DNA of 64,000 nt from Cinnamomum chago (GCA_038049695.1 CP142452.1:74966501-75030500); one strand, 5' to 3'. Counted from the first letter of the stretch, positions 1-12,226 are shown. Notes: generated from the sequence alone by a model not told the origin. Made by a program: numbers and translations.

Positions 1-286
1 ATCGACACCCCTTTCCATACTTTGCAATGGAAACTTCTCATTCACAGGCCACAGGGTTAGTGCTGCCCTCCAAGTCATTCCGATTTTTAGGAATGACAAC
101 TCATCATTGACAACTATAGTGCGTCCATCTATCATAAATGTAACACAATTTTAACTATCTCACCATCCATTTTCTATGCCACATTTTATTAGGACACATG
201 TATGGCAGATGCTTGGTGGATGAAAGGTGCCACCTTGAGTTAAAAGAGCACCTTCCTTTGTGTCTCTACATAGAAGCTCTGTAGAA

Positions 287-538
287 ATGGAAAGCTCAAG
301 TTTGATTCTTCCATCATATTATGTAACACCCAAATATATTGTCTGACTCATTGGCACACAATACTTCTCACCTATCGAATGACCCACGGCCAATATCCCT
401 CTCATCGCCGACAATGGGAGAATCAAGAAGATTGCAAAAAACGAAGATGGAAGAGGAGCGGAAGGAGTTTTGGTTGGTTGGTTGATGGAGGTTAGAATCC
501 AGATGAACCGTGCCATTGAGGGCATGATGAGGGATAGG
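287..538 (+). pseudogene. Decayed MBD gene exon 1 (unit copy 1)
   Basis: This is a relic of the first exon of a methyl-CpG-binding-domain gene. An ATG at 287 opens a short serine-rich start resembling the MBD-c start. The last part (about 411-538) still reads as a worn version of the exon 1 end: MGRIKKIAKN in place of the basic MGSRRGRKKK segment, then WLMEVRIQ and MRDR in place of WRMEVKVR and GIRDR, followed by a GT splice donor. The PDWLPEGW core and the acidic N-terminus are lost or shifted. The downstream intron still aligns with the MBD-c intron. The matching exons 2-4 appear to be those at 12,899-13,383, about 12.4 kb away. No TATA element like that of the better copies is kept upstream. 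Confidence 0.6.
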
Positions 539-2895
539 GTAACTAGTCAACCGGGTTTTCATCGATATCTGCTATGCTTTTCTACCACATGTAGTTTCAA
601 ACAATAGAAATATAGAGTTAGAGATTGGTTCCACGTTTTAATTTAGTTTTTATGTATAGTATCCCTTCTTTTTGTTTTCATGTTCAATTCCTTACTTTCC
701 TAAATCAGTTTTTAGAACTTTGAGGTTCATGTTATTTAATATTAGCAACTTTACTCTCTTCTTTCTAAGGAACGTTTTGGTTATGGTGTTTTGATTTTTA
801 ATTTTTTAGATTTTATTTGACTTCATGGGATTTAGAATAGAAGGTTAGATTTAGATAACAGAATTGTTGTCGGTTTAGTTCTTTGTTCCCTGTTTGGTAT
901 CAAATGATGAAAAAGGAAGTGATGGTTCAAATGACAATTTGATATTGTTACATCTGCTTTACAATCAACGCAGACAACAACTTTGAGATTGATTAGTGAT
1001 ATTTTACTATTTATCTAACTCTTGTTGTGAGAATCTTTAAGTGTAAGGTTGATTGAAATTGTAGTTTGATGCATTTAAATTTTGCAGTCAATGTAGACAA
1101 CAAAACTGAGTTTGATTGGTTATATTTACTATTAATTTGAAAAAAGAATTGTGGTACTATAAAGATCTTGAAGCAATTAATTGTTTGATTTTTATTTTCT
1201 TTCTTCCACTTTGGGATTTTACAAAGGATGGAAGCGTTTGTTATCAGTTTGAACAATGGTAGAATTGAAAGAAAAGTTATTAGTGTGATATTTTCTCATT
1301 CTGTAAAAATGCTCAAGTTCTGGTGGTCATACTGTTGGTAGGATAAGATATTTTGAGAATTCTTTTATATCTGTGTTTGCTGGTACATATTTTCCATTAG
1401 AAATGGTCATGTCGCATATTAGGCCTAGTCTGACAACCTATTTGACAGATGTGGGCCCTCACAGGGGCAAAACCATGAATTTTTTTTAGGAAGGGCCAAA
1501 GTAAAAAAAAAAGAAAGAAATCCATTAAAAAATTGCAAAATGTAATAATTAAATACATAATAGATAGCACTCAAAAGTGAAATTACATTACTCTTATTTA
1601 GAAAAAGCAGAATCTTATAAGTTCATGTCATAACCCTTATCAGCTTGCACTCAAAAGTGAAATTATTGATTATTATTTTTGGAACAAACAAATATGCCCA
1701 CTATTATATATTTATGAGCACGGCCCATATTTAAAATCTAGACCATTCAAAACGGTGGTCCGACTAGTTTTATCTCGTCAAAAGACTTTACTTCAATCGG
1801 ATTTATTCTAACATAGATAATCATAGTTACATCATTACTTTTTGCTTATCCTCTTTCCTTTCCTTTATTTTCTTTCATCATTCTAATCTTTCTCCCCCAG
1901 AATAATCTGCTATGATTTTGTTCCTTTTTTTAAATTTTATTTTTTCCCCCATTCCTTTCCTTTCTTTTCTTCCATCATTCTTATATTTCTTCCCCAAAAT
2001 CTACTATGATTTTCTTACTTTTTTTAGAATAAAAAAAATAAATTGATTAATTAATTTTATAAGGTGGGGGTGGGGCGGCTGGATGGGCCCCTGGGCCCTC
2101 ATATGGTATCTCCAATCATCCAACCAATTCACATGACAGACACACACGGGATTCTACACTAGTTTAGGGTCAAATTTACTTACTCCGCAGCAGTAGTTAT
2201 ATTTTATGACATTATAAACTCAACACAAAGAGATTTTGGCACGCTAGTTTCATACAAACTGCCCAAGAATTGATCCCTGAGTTTTAAATCATGGTGTTTA
2301 ATCATATGGAGGGATCCTCATTTTGAGCTGAAATTTAAGAATATACGAGGAGATGAGATCTATCTTGAGCAAAATTTCACATTTTATAGGGGCCCTTGGC
2401 AGAATTTCACTGTAGATAACTCGTTATCCTTTTGATCCTGATCAAGTTGATAGCATGCCAATCTCCTTCTAAACTGAATTCTCAGGCAAAGTCCACACAT
2501 GACCCATTAAAGACAGAGACATCCATTTTGAATGGTTTTACTGATGGAGCCCACCAAAGGTAAGCAAAAATGGTTTTAAAAAGGCTCTCCCCCATCTGCG
2601 ACTGTAGAAACGGAAAGAATGAGAGTAGCAGCAGCTAGAAGAGGTCCGCAAAACAGTTTCTCTTGGGTTTCTGTCTCTAATGTATCTATTTTTTTTAGAA
2701 TTTTTTTTTCTGATCATCCATCCTTTCTTGCACTTTAAATTATTTTTGGCGACTAGGGTCGATACTTGATGTATGACTAGTTGTGGTTTGATTTGTAACT
2801 TAATGTCATGGTTTAGTTGTTATTTCTTTCTTTCTTTATTGGAGTAGCATTTCATGATGGGTATACAAGGACCAAGGGGAAGGATGAGTCCAATC
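539..2895. other. Expanded MBD intron 1 sequence, no gene seen
   Basis: The stretch after the relic exon aligns with intron 1 of MBD-c (shared text around the T-rich tract, 'gggatttagaatagaagg' and the 'gtgggccctcat' segment). About 650 bp of extra T-rich sequence sits near 1,460-2,100. No coding region was recognised. Confidence 0.5.
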
Positions 2896-2945
2896 AGGGG
2901 CGGACCCAGAAAATCGAACGGGGGGGGGGGGGGGGGGGGGGGGGG
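2896..2945. mobile_element. hAT-like terminal remnant plus 26-base G run
   Basis: The sequence CAGGGGCGGACCCAG resembles the outer end of many plant hAT elements and is followed by an uninterrupted run of 26 G (2,920-2,945). Copy 2 instead has about 720 bp of ordinary sequence here (36,089-36,809), so copy 1 carries a deletion with this remnant at the join. No partner end was found. Confidence 0.35.
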
Positions 2946-4535
2946 AGGGATGGATTGTTTCTAACTTGCTAATTTTTTATTGCATTAATGTAGATGTAAA
3001 TGGTTAGATTTGTTGTTCGGAACTGTATCAATGTCTACAAAACTTTGTGTCTATATCTGTCATAGGAATCCTATGATAGTACTAGATGTACTATTTTTGT
3101 TTAAAGTGTGCACAAATGAAATGAAAATTTGAATTGATGTGCTTGGTCTGTTCGTGATAATTCTGGGCTTCTTGTGATTCTTCTAAAACTGATATAGCAG
3201 CTAGAGTGACCGAAGAGGACTTGGATGCATGGTTTAAGATATTGGCCAATGTCGGTACATGTTGGACGATGCGTAACATTACCAGCCACTACTAAACCGA
3301 TATTTTGATGCATATCGGTCTCGGTAGTTGGGGTTTGGGGGGTGGGGAGGGGGGATCTTGATCTGTATTTGAAAATATCAGTTGACTTTACTAAAACCCT
3401 TTGCTTCCTTGTTTCCGTTCATTCTCATTCACTCCAATCTCAGTCCAAGCAACAAGAGACCCTATTTCATCTTTCAAAACCTTCTTTTCCACCATTTTTC
3501 ATCGAATTCTCAACATTTGAGTGGATTTCATCTCAATGAAACCGAATAACTCAACCAAGTGACTTTAGCTAAGCATTTTGAATTCATTATTCTTTTCTTT
3601 TATTTTTTTAAAGTTTCGTTCTCAAAATGCCTTCAAAATGAAGGAAAGGTGTTGGATCTAATGTTTTGGAGTACATCTTCAAAGTTTATTTTTATTTATT
3701 CTTTTTTTTTTGCACGTTTTAAATCCGATTTATGATATTTTTTTAGAAAAAAATTGAAAATGTGAAATATATGCATCAAAAGCCTCAAATTGAGCTGGAT
3801 TTCGTATTGACTCTTGATTTCTCATTTCTCTTAGGTATATTGATTTTCAGCCATATCTAGAAATTCTGTTTTTGAAAATTTGGGGCTTTTTTTAGATTTA
3901 GTGAATTTAAGCCTAAATCTTAGTTTCTCTGATTGTACCCTCTAAATGTTAATGTTATGTAATTCACCGTGAAGTTCATTGTTATATTATGTAAGTTGTG
4001 GCTTTGATTCAGATCACTGAGAAATTAACTCACTTTGATGGCCACTTAGACTTTGAGGCTTCGAACCTAAAACTATGATTTTCTATGACTGATATTTAGT
4101 TCATCCTTGATCCCGAGTCAACTCAATCCATTTTCTCAACTTTTAATTTTTTGCTTTTAAGCAGACCTTAAAGCTTGAGCTTTATCTGAAGAGATTGTAG
4201 TTTATACCTTAAATAGTAAAAAATGTAATCAAATGTTGTTTTTTAAACAAATGTGTTAGGGTGAAAATAAAATGTGATGCAATGAAATGCATCAGGGCTT
4301 GTTATTCAGCCTCATTAAATGATTTTGGCCATTCAATAAAAGACAATGATCTTAATATACTCAATTTCTTATTTACCATGTGCTTTTGCCTTCTTTAATT
4401 AGATAGTATTAACTTTGATGAAATTGAACAAACCCCCTCTTTTACATAGGCATTTTGTCATGTTTCAAGTCCCTAGTCGAATATTATATAATTTATTTTG
4501 GTTGAACCTAGCCTACAATAGGACTCATTTAGTAG
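2946..4535. other. Non-coding stretch before the DEMETER-like fragment
   Basis: AT-rich sequence shared with copy 3 (57,860-59,515) and partly deleted in copy 2. It may include intron sequence of the captured glycosylase gene, but no further glycosylase exon was recognised. Short frames such as the 65-codon one at 3,342 show no family features. Confidence 0.4.
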
Positions 4536-5529
4536 AGCTCACACTCACAAGCAAGGTCTATAATCATGCAGTGCGAACCTATTATTGAAGAGCCGGCAAC
4601 ACCAGAACCAGAGTGCCTAGACACTTTGGAAAGTGCAATTGAGGATGCTTTCTGGATGGAAGATCCTGATGAAATTCTAGTGATCAAACTAAATATTAAA
4701 GAGTTCATGCAGCAGAATGTAAAGAATTACATGCAAGAAAAGGGTGAAATCCAAGATGTTGATATGTCAAAGGCTTTAGTTGCTCTAAGTCAAGAATCTG
4801 CCTCTATCCCTATGCCCAAGGTGAAGAATGTTAGTTGTCTGCGAACAGAGCACCAAGTGTAAGTATATTCCTTCCTTCCTCGTATTGACATTAACATTGA
4901 TACTGAAGTATTAAACTTTGAATATACATAGGAAAACCGTTACCACATGGAAGCATTGAAATATTAATATCAGCTTACTATCTGCTCATTCTCATTTGCA
5001 TATACCATTATTAATTTGAACCCATGTGATATTATTTTTCATTGTACAATAACCATTTTCTTCTCCTCACTGTAACTATGAACCCCTACATGCACACCCT
5101 CTCCTAGCAAAGGTTGGCCACTCCCCAACCATTTATTTAAGCAGTTTTTTTTTTTTTAAATCTAATGTGTACTCAAAAGGATTAATTATTATACACTTAA
5201 AAGTTTCCTAAATTGTTTGCAATCTTATCATTACAGTTGGACAGAAGAGAGCTTAACAAACCATGTACATATCTTTTTGCAATATGGACACCAGCTATGC
5301 ACCAGCATTGAAGATGAAATATAGCTATATGCACTTTAAAATATTGTTTTATATCTGCTAATTAATAACACATGGCATCTGATGATAGGTGAAACTGCAC
5401 AATCCATTCAACCACCTGAAATTCATTGCTCTTCCCAATAGTCTGGTAATTTATGAAGCAATAAGACATGCTTTAGATGCAATAGCATGCGGGAGGCAAA
5501 TGCACAAACAGTCAAGAGGCACGCTTCTC
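4536..5529 (+). pseudogene. DEMETER/ROS1-like DNA glycosylase fragment, copy 1
   Basis: Three exon-like blocks match the C-terminal part of plant 5-methylcytosine DNA glycosylases, which excise 5mC in base-excision demethylation. Block 1 (4,536-4,858, ATG at 4,566) reads EPIIEEPATPEPE, EDAFWMEDPDEI, IKLNIKEFMQ, DMSKALVAL and LRTEHQV, the linker that follows the glycosylase domain in this family. Block 2 (5,237-5,294) reads LDRRE then YLFAIWTP. Block 3 (5,389-5,529) reads GETAQSIQPPE and then CFRCNSMREANAQTV, part of the permuted CXXC motif. Damage: an in-frame TAG after SSQ in block 3, an extra A in GTCAAGAGG that shifts frame, loss of the family's YELPDSHPLL segment, and, only in this copy, the block 2 donor changed from GT to CT. 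The catalytic HhH-glycosylase and Fe-S exons are absent. Confidence 0.85.
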
Positions 5530-6288
5530 GTGAGAAAAAATCACGGCTAATATATACGCAAGCTGTAGGGAAATTTTGCTTTACAATATCATTGATTACA
5601 TTGTGTTGGTAACAGAGCAAGTTCGATTCCCTTGGTCTTGGTTTGGATTTGTAGAGAAAAAAATTACTGCAATAAGTTTAAAATCAACCATTCAAGATGA
5701 GATGTTTATAGTTAGGAATACCCTTGACAAAATGCTGTTAAATATTGAAACCATAGCTGACTTGGTTGAGATCTTTCTCTCTAGGACGGACTATTGGAAA
5801 GTTTAGAAAATAATTAATGAGATATGACCCAGGTTAAAGATTTTAGTTTATGATCATTATGGGTGGCAAGTACAACAATGGGATAGTTGACATGATTCTA
5901 ACAATTTGATTTACAAGTATCCAGCAGTAGGAGTCAATGGTTCAAGTAATAAGAAGCACTGATGTTCCTCTGTGAATAAGTAGACAAGGTTAGGCCACTA
6001 GTCAGGATTAACCTTACTTCTTTTACAATTTTCATATGCCGACTTCAGTTCGGGCAAGGTCCTTTATGCAGCAAATAGGGTTCAGTCAATGAGGGAATTC
6101 CATGATAGTCTGTGTATCTTGTGGCTGTTGTAGAAATGCCCTTAGTCAGCTGATATATGTATCAGCTGTTATAAACTTCTTCGCATACAGCAGGATTCTC
6201 GTACTATGTTTGACCTCATTCTCAGATCCAACCAATTACATTTGCAACAGCCCCCAAAATTGGGTTTGTTTCTGCTTTCCATATCTAA
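5530..6288. other. Flank between glycosylase fragment and LINE, no gene seen
   Basis: Shared by all three unit copies (38,771-39,560 and 60,504-61,285). A 76-codon frame at 5,576 is open in copies 1 and 2 but has a stop in copy 3 and resembles no known family. Confidence 0.4.
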
Positions 6289-6434
6289 ATACATTTCTTT
6301 TTTTTTGTATAAAGGGTAATTGTATTAAGAAAGGGGAGAGGAGATACAAATTCACAGGGCCTCCAAAGGAGGAAAAAACAAAAGAAAGAAGAAAAGAGGA
6401 CAAAATACAAAAAATGCCAAAGCTATTGCAGAGC

Positions 6435-7529
6435 CTAAGAGGCAGAGAGAGCCTCTAAATTCAAAAAATCCAGGAGGGAGTTGAGCTGAAGACTAGCAAA
6501 AGGCTTGGAAATCTTCCTTAGAGAGAAGCAGAGATCTTCATTCAGAAGGGCTAAGATTTGATGGAGGGGGATACTGTGACCTTCAAAGGTGGCTAAGTTC
6601 CTAACCTTCCAGAGAGTATGCAGTGCTGAAAGAAAAGTGGAGGCCATAATAATCTTGCCATATTGGTCATTACCTCTGGTGATAGAGGTCCAGATAGAAG
6701 ATGCAGTATAGGAGGGAGGATGTTGAGCCTTTGAGGATTGAAGCAGCCAATGCCATACTGATTGGGCTATGTTGCAGGAGAAGAAAAGATGGTTGACTGA
6801 TTCAGATTCCTTGAAGCAGAGGTTGCATCTCGATGCTAGGGAGAAGCCCAGGTGCTGCAGACGGTCTTCAGTAGGGGTGCGATTAAGCATCAAGCGCCAT
6901 CCGAAGCAGGAGACTTTTGGTTGTGAGATGCCATTCCAGATCAGAGGAGGCCAAGGAAGAACATTGTCTTTCAGTCTAAGAGCATCCCAAGCCTTTTGTT
7001 GTGACAGATTTCCATCGGTAGCCTCCTTCCAGTGGAGCTGATCACTAACCGAGGGACTGGGAGAGAGAAGAGAAGTAGCAGCAGATAGCAGGTCACGAGT
7101 TGGAGATGGTAAGCTGAGTGGGAAGTGCCAGGCGTCTGAGTGGAAGAAGTAGGCAAGTCTCTGGTCAAGAGGGAAGTTCAGAGTGGGGAAGACTGCCGAG
7201 AGGGGCTTGTCCCCATGCCAAGTGTCATGCCAGGTATTGATGCTCTCTCCATTGCCAAAAGTCCATGCACTACCTTGGTGGATGAAGTGAGAGAGACGCC
7301 GAATACGCTTCCAGATACTTGACTCGTAGGTGGTATTAGCAGGATTCCAGATGGTGGTGCTCTTGAAGTACCTATTCTTGAACCAGGAGGACCAGATTGA
7401 GCTCGTCGTGGATGCTTGCCAGCCCAGCTTGATGAGAGAAGCTTCATTAACTTCTGAGATCTTTCTAATGCCCAGCCCTCCTTCTTGCTTTGGGAGAGTT
7501 ACTTGAGACCAGCTGACATGGTTGATTTT
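6435..7529 (-). pseudogene. LINE ORF2 C-terminal region with zf-RVT domain
   Basis: Continuation of the LINE protein after a stop at about 7,530. From 6,893 down to 6,435 an open frame of 152 codons matches the zinc-binding region found C-terminal to plant LINE reverse transcriptases (zf-RVT): LNRTPTEDRLQHLG, a C-x2-C pair in CNLCFKESESVNHLFFSC, then WHWLL. The stretch 6,894-7,529 also reads as LINE protein but is split among frames. The large + strand frames here (for example 6,769-7,041 and 7,140-7,322) are its antisense shadows. Confidence 0.85.
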
Positions 7530-9040
7530 TTAGGAGGGGAAATTGCCTGACCATAGGAAGTGGCGCATCAGTCGCTCAATGCCTTTGCAAATGGATGCTG
7601 GAAGGGGAAGGATGGAAGCTAGGTGCATAGGAATGCTGGAGAGGACATGCTTGATTAGGATTAGACGACCAGCAAGGGAGAGGAATTTTGCTTTCCAAGC
7701 AGTCAGTCTGCCATTGATGGAGTCCAGCAGAGGGAGGAAATGAGTGCGTTTAGGAGCCTCGAAGGCCAATGGAAATCCCAGGTATTTGAGCTGGGCTTGG
7801 CTGGCTTGCAGGCCAAAAATGGAACTTTTCCTAGCTTTCCTTCTAGTGCCGCATTTTCCCAAGAATAATTGGCTTTTGAGGAGGTTTATATGCTGTCCAG
7901 AGGCTGATTGGTAAAGATCCAGGAGGTCCTGCAGGGCAAGCACACGAGAGGTAGTTCCTTTCATAAAAATGATGATGTCATCTGCATAGAGAAGGTGGCA
8001 GGGAGTGTGGGGGACAGGGAGAGGGGGTGGATGTAGCCTTGGGAGTGGAGGTTGTGAAGGTGAAGGCTTAGAATTTCCTCAGCTAAAATGAACAAGTAAG
8101 GGGAGAGGGGATCACCTTGTCTTAGGCCACAAGAGGAGCTGAAAAATCCATGGGGGGATCGGTTAATCATGATAGAACATTTAGAAGAGCAGACACACTC
8201 TGTAATGAGGGAAATCCAAGCTTCAGAGAAGTTAAAGAACCTGAGGGCTGAGAAAAGAAAAGACCAATTGAGCTTGTCAAATGCTTTGGAGATGTCTAAC
8301 TTGAGACAAATTGAGCCTTTACTGAGCTTGGAGTTGAGCTTTTGAAAGAGCTCATAGGCCAGGGCAGAGTGGTGCTGTATGGATCTTCCTGCAATGAATG
8401 CTGCCTGGTAAGAGGAGACCAACTTAGGGAGGAGAGAGGTGAGTCTAGAGGATAGGATTTTGGAAATTATTTTGTAAGAGAAGTTCAACAAGCTTATAGG
8501 CCTAAAGTCTGCAAAGGTTTTAGGTGAGTTGGACTTAGGAATGAGAGCAAGGAAAAAAGCATTAGAGGCTCTGAGGAGTTTCCTGGATTGGAAGAAATGC
8601 TTAACTGCTTTGATGACAGATTGACCAATGATTGGCCAAGCTGAGGTGTAGAAGACGCCATTGAATCCGTCTGGACCAGGGGAGCTATTCTTCTTGAGAG
8701 CAAAAACAGCATTTTTAATCTCTGTATCAGATGGGATTGAGATGAGGGCTGAGTTTTCGGACTCTGAAACCTTGGGGCTGGTGGTCTGGAAGAGGATGTG
8801 GTTAGGTTGGCTGTCATGAGGTTTGAATAGGTTAGAGAAAAATTCTACAGCTTGGTCTTGGATAATGAGAGGGTCATCTGTGAATTGGCCATCAACTGTG
8901 ATCTGCTTAATGTTGTTGAAGGATCCTCTGGTTTTAGCAGATTGATGGAAGAATCTGGTGTTCTGGTCTCCCTCCTTAAGCCAAGAGATCCTGGACCTCT
9001 GCTGCCAATGGACCTCCTGAGCTTTGAGGGCTTCATGAAG
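7530..9040 (-). pseudogene. LINE ORF2 reverse transcriptase region, frameshifted
   Basis: Reverse transcriptase of the LINE, truncated at its N-terminus. Recognisable parts in order are SRISWLKEGDQNTRFFH, SPGPDGFNGVFY, FRPISLLNFSYKIISKIL, the catalytic-Asp motif LDISKAFDKLNWSFL, GLRQGDPLSPYLFILAEEI and a YADD box. The reading frame breaks at the YADD box (about 7,965-7,990), where one frame ends and another continues with the thumb region (KYLGFPLAF, GRLTAWKAKFLSLAGRL) to 7,530. An ATG at 9,067 in the same frame lies in host flank and is not a LINE start. The frameshift and missing endonuclease mean the copy cannot move by itself. Confidence 0.92.
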
Positions 9041-9049
9041 ATACATTTC

Positions 9050-12000
9050 AATGATGTGCTTTGTCAAGGTTTCTTAATTACCTCTGAATTTGGCTTTCGT
9101 CTTTCAGTTGGGCCTAGGTTCCTAATTTGTAATTCCTTACTTAAGTCCAGTTACTAGGTACAGGACATGACGGCTGAATTTTGACAGCCATTACCCCTGT
9201 ACTGGACTCCTCAACCCTGGATCATGGTGGAAGATCCGAAACCACTTTCTTTGTAGGGTTCAGCTGCTACAATCTGGTCCAATATCCAAACTGTTTGAGA
9301 GCAGCCAGCCCTTAGGTCTGGTTGCTACCGAATTCCAGACCCAATCATGAACTTGTTGTACCAAAAATAGGGCCCACATGACAGTCTGCAAACATGGGCT
9401 TTTTCCATTGGCCAGCACTACTTGTTCAATGTTTTACTATGGTTCAGGTCACGCATTATTAAAAGATTGAACATCATTATTAAAAGTCTAGAAGATGACA
9501 GTTATAGAAGAATTAGAGTTTCTTTATCTATGGTATGTTTCACATAACAAAACTAGATCAATAGGAAAAATCAAGAACGGAACAAGAGAAAATAGATTTG
9601 CACTTAAAGACACTAAATATTGATACCAAGGATCATCAACAAATTAAGACTTCATGGATTTGTAAGAAAACCTCAAAACCAGAATTTATATAATGAAGAG
9701 ATGTCCAAAGACAAGGAAACCTCTCAATCATATTCATAAAACCCCCAATTCGAATGTGAATCAAATCTTTAGTGAAGAACTAATCCAAATTAAACTTTAA
9801 ATCTCAAACATGAAGAGATATAGTTGATGATGATAAAAGGATACTAAGAGATCCAGAGAATTCAAAATAAATCATACATTTGAGAGGCCTCTTCTTCTCC
9901 TTTCAGTAAATCTCCCCAAATTCCACCAGTTTCTTAGAAGGGGTCGTTTGGTGGCTTCCATTTCGGTTCCTTGTAATGAGGAAATGACTAAAGTCATCAT
10001 CCTCCGCATTAGACATCAGCACCTTTGTCAGGTCTTATTACCGTCCACATCCCATACACGAAGCTGTCAATAAGTGGCGGACCTAGGATTTTTGTTTGAG
10101 GGGTGCTAACGATGCTCATTTGAAAATGTTTCTTTTTCTTTTTTTTTTCCATAAATATCCAATTTGATACGTGTCCATGAGTTCTAAGAGCTATTACAAA
10201 AATCATAATAGGTTTTTAATAACACAAAAATCATAATACTTTTCTATAAACGCAAAAATCATAGTAGTTAATTAAAACTAATATGAGATAAAGAGCCAAC
10301 ACCATATAAAGTTCTTTGTTCTTGTTTGATTAAGTATGACACGTATCGGCCTACATCGATATGAGACAGACTCATCAAATTCCTATGTTAGTGGAGACAA
10401 AGAATCACGTATTGCGAAATGAGATAGATAAATGGGAAAGAGATTCAGAGAAAAGAGTTCCTCACCAAAAAGGTTGGAAGAGTGGCAAAGAGTGGAAATG
10501 GGGTTAATGCGATCATTTAAATGGGGGCTAGGCCATATGGACTATATGGCCCTTATGGACATTTTTGAGGATGGTGGGGGGCTGAAGTGCCCAGGCCCTT
10601 CAACTTGGGTCTGGCCCTGCTGTCAATGTTGGTCATTGAAATAGATCATGTGGCTCCTAGAACACCTCTGCCAGATCTAGCTACCATCCACAACCCAAAC
10701 CTGTTTGTTTAGCATGAGTAGTGTAGCAAAGGAAAAAATTGATAGTTATGACAAAGTTTAAATGGAAAATCTAAAAGGAGAGTAAACTTTTGTTTTTAAG
10801 GAAAAGGAGAGTAACCTTGATATGACATACATTTTTACTTAATGTATGTTTGGATGGAAAAGAGGAGGGGTGTGTAAATAACTGATGTGAGTTTTGCCCC
10901 ACTTTATACCTTTTTGTTTATTCTCCACTACTTGGATAAATTGGGGTAGTGTAGAATTCTGTCTTTTGTGCTCTTTTACTTAAACCCTCTGTTTCCTTTA
11001 TTCTTGATTTGGACCATACTCCTCTTATACTCCACTTCTCATGTAAACAAACATGTAAGAAGAGGCGTATGTAAGTCCCACATTAGGAGTCTTTTAGAGG
11101 AAAGAGTAAACAGAATGACATAAAGATTGTCACAGAGATGTAATTCTAATAAATCAAGCATAATCTAAACTAATCACTTATTGAATGTTTGAGGTGATTT
11201 GAGGGTCATCTGAGTCTTCTTGTGGTAGAGAATATATATATATCAGGCCCAAAGAAAGAAATAATATCCTACAAGACCTATACATCTTTCTCTATTTTAA
11301 GCAAATCTCTATTTATATCCCACACATCTTTCTCTATCTTCTCATGCATCAAAATGAGGAAAACTCATCTAAGTACTTTATAAAAATCTAGATATTTGAT
11401 TTTTTTTTTATTTAAGGTGTCTCTTAATTGTTTATCTTCAAAGAAAGACTGGTTTTATAAATTCGGTTTTATATTTAATATCTCCCTCCTCTTCAATTGT
11501 TGAATTTTCATTTAGGAATTTTTAGTTTTTTCTTTTATGAAGATCCATACAACTATAGATGGTGAGTTTCAGCAGTTTATATTTATTTTTATTTCTATTG
11601 TGCCTAGTTGTCTGTTATTTTTCTTTTTTCCACATTTTCTATTAAATTTTCTTTTTTTTAATCGTTAAAAATTGCCTTTATTGTAATATTCAACTAAATA
11701 TTATTCAGTTACCTACTTTTTTTAATCTCTTCTGTTTATTATCTCCTTTTTTTTAATTCCAAAAAAATCCTGTATGCTAAGTATTAATTTATTTTTCCAA
11801 GTTTTTTTAAATTTATCTTTACTAGTGTTGTTTATTTTCTAATATGTGACATCATCTTATTGCAAGTGATTTTCTTTTTGCTAGTCTTACATTAGAAAAT
11901 CAATTAATTAACATTTCGATTTTCGTTTTATATTTTAAAAGAAGGAAGAATGTAATAATATTCTATATAGTACATTACAAGGGGATATAGGTGCATTGCC

Positions 12001-12220
12001 AATGCTATTGTGACCATATTGTAATGATTATTTTGCTGGATATTATTAGAACATCATGTCTAGTGGTTGTACTAGTACTTTTTATCTTTTATACATCTTT
12101 GTCATGATCAATGGGCTTTTTAATGATAATTATGTGGTGCAGATATATATATGGGAAATTCTAAAAAACGCTCCACTTCAAAAACACCCCCTTTTTTGCT
12201 TCAACCTTGCCTCCACCCCA
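9050..12220. other. Expanded intron / intergenic stretch, no gene seen
   Basis: Shared with copy 2 (39,565-42,200) and copy 3 (61,303-64,000). It holds a 'gtggcggacctaggatt' segment near 10,073 resembling a worn hAT-like end, a possible MITE at about 10,843-11,055, and AT-rich sequence. No coding region was recognised. Confidence 0.45.
10843..11055. mobile_element. Possible MITE with diverged inverted ends
   Basis: The left edge reads TGTTTGGATGGAAAAGAGGAG. The right edge, read on the other strand, gives TGTTTGTTTACATGAGAAG and further in AAGAGGAGTATGG. The inner arms also form a short hairpin around CATGTAAACAAACATG. It is present in all three unit copies (near 40,870 and 63,080), so it predates the duplication. 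Target duplication not established. Confidence 0.35.
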
Positions 12221-12226
12221 CCCGCC

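Larger units (their letters stand above)
6289..9049 (-). mobile_element. 5'-truncated plant L1-type LINE with target-site duplication
   Basis: A non-LTR retrotransposon inserted on the minus strand. The body is 6,298-9,040 (2,743 bp), flanked by the 9-base duplication ATACATTTC at 6,289-6,297 and 9,041-9,049. Its 3' end is at the left: a T-rich run on the + strand equals a poly(A) tail on the element strand, preceded by the AATACAATTACCCTTTATAC tail often seen in plant LINEs. The 5' end is truncated inside ORF2, so the endonuclease is missing. Copies 2 and 3 have the empty site (near 39,558 and 61,300), so it inserted after the large unit duplicated. Confidence 0.93.

Noticed and set aside
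5576-5806. 76-codon frame after the glycosylase fragment, containing a tRNA-B-box-like GTTCGATTCC
   Set aside because: Broken in copy 3 and no cloverleaf or A box could be built, so neither a gene nor a tRNA/SINE is supported.
6102-6458. 118-codon + strand frame
   Set aside because: It crosses the LINE insertion border, so half is host flank and half is LINE 3' sequence; copies 2 and 3 lack this form.
6769-7322. Plus-strand frames across the LINE
   Set aside because: Antisense of the LINE protein, which is clearly coded on the minus strand.
9041-9067. ATG at 9,067 as start of the reverse transcriptase
   Set aside because: It lies in the target duplication and host flank; the LINE is truncated and its true start is lost.
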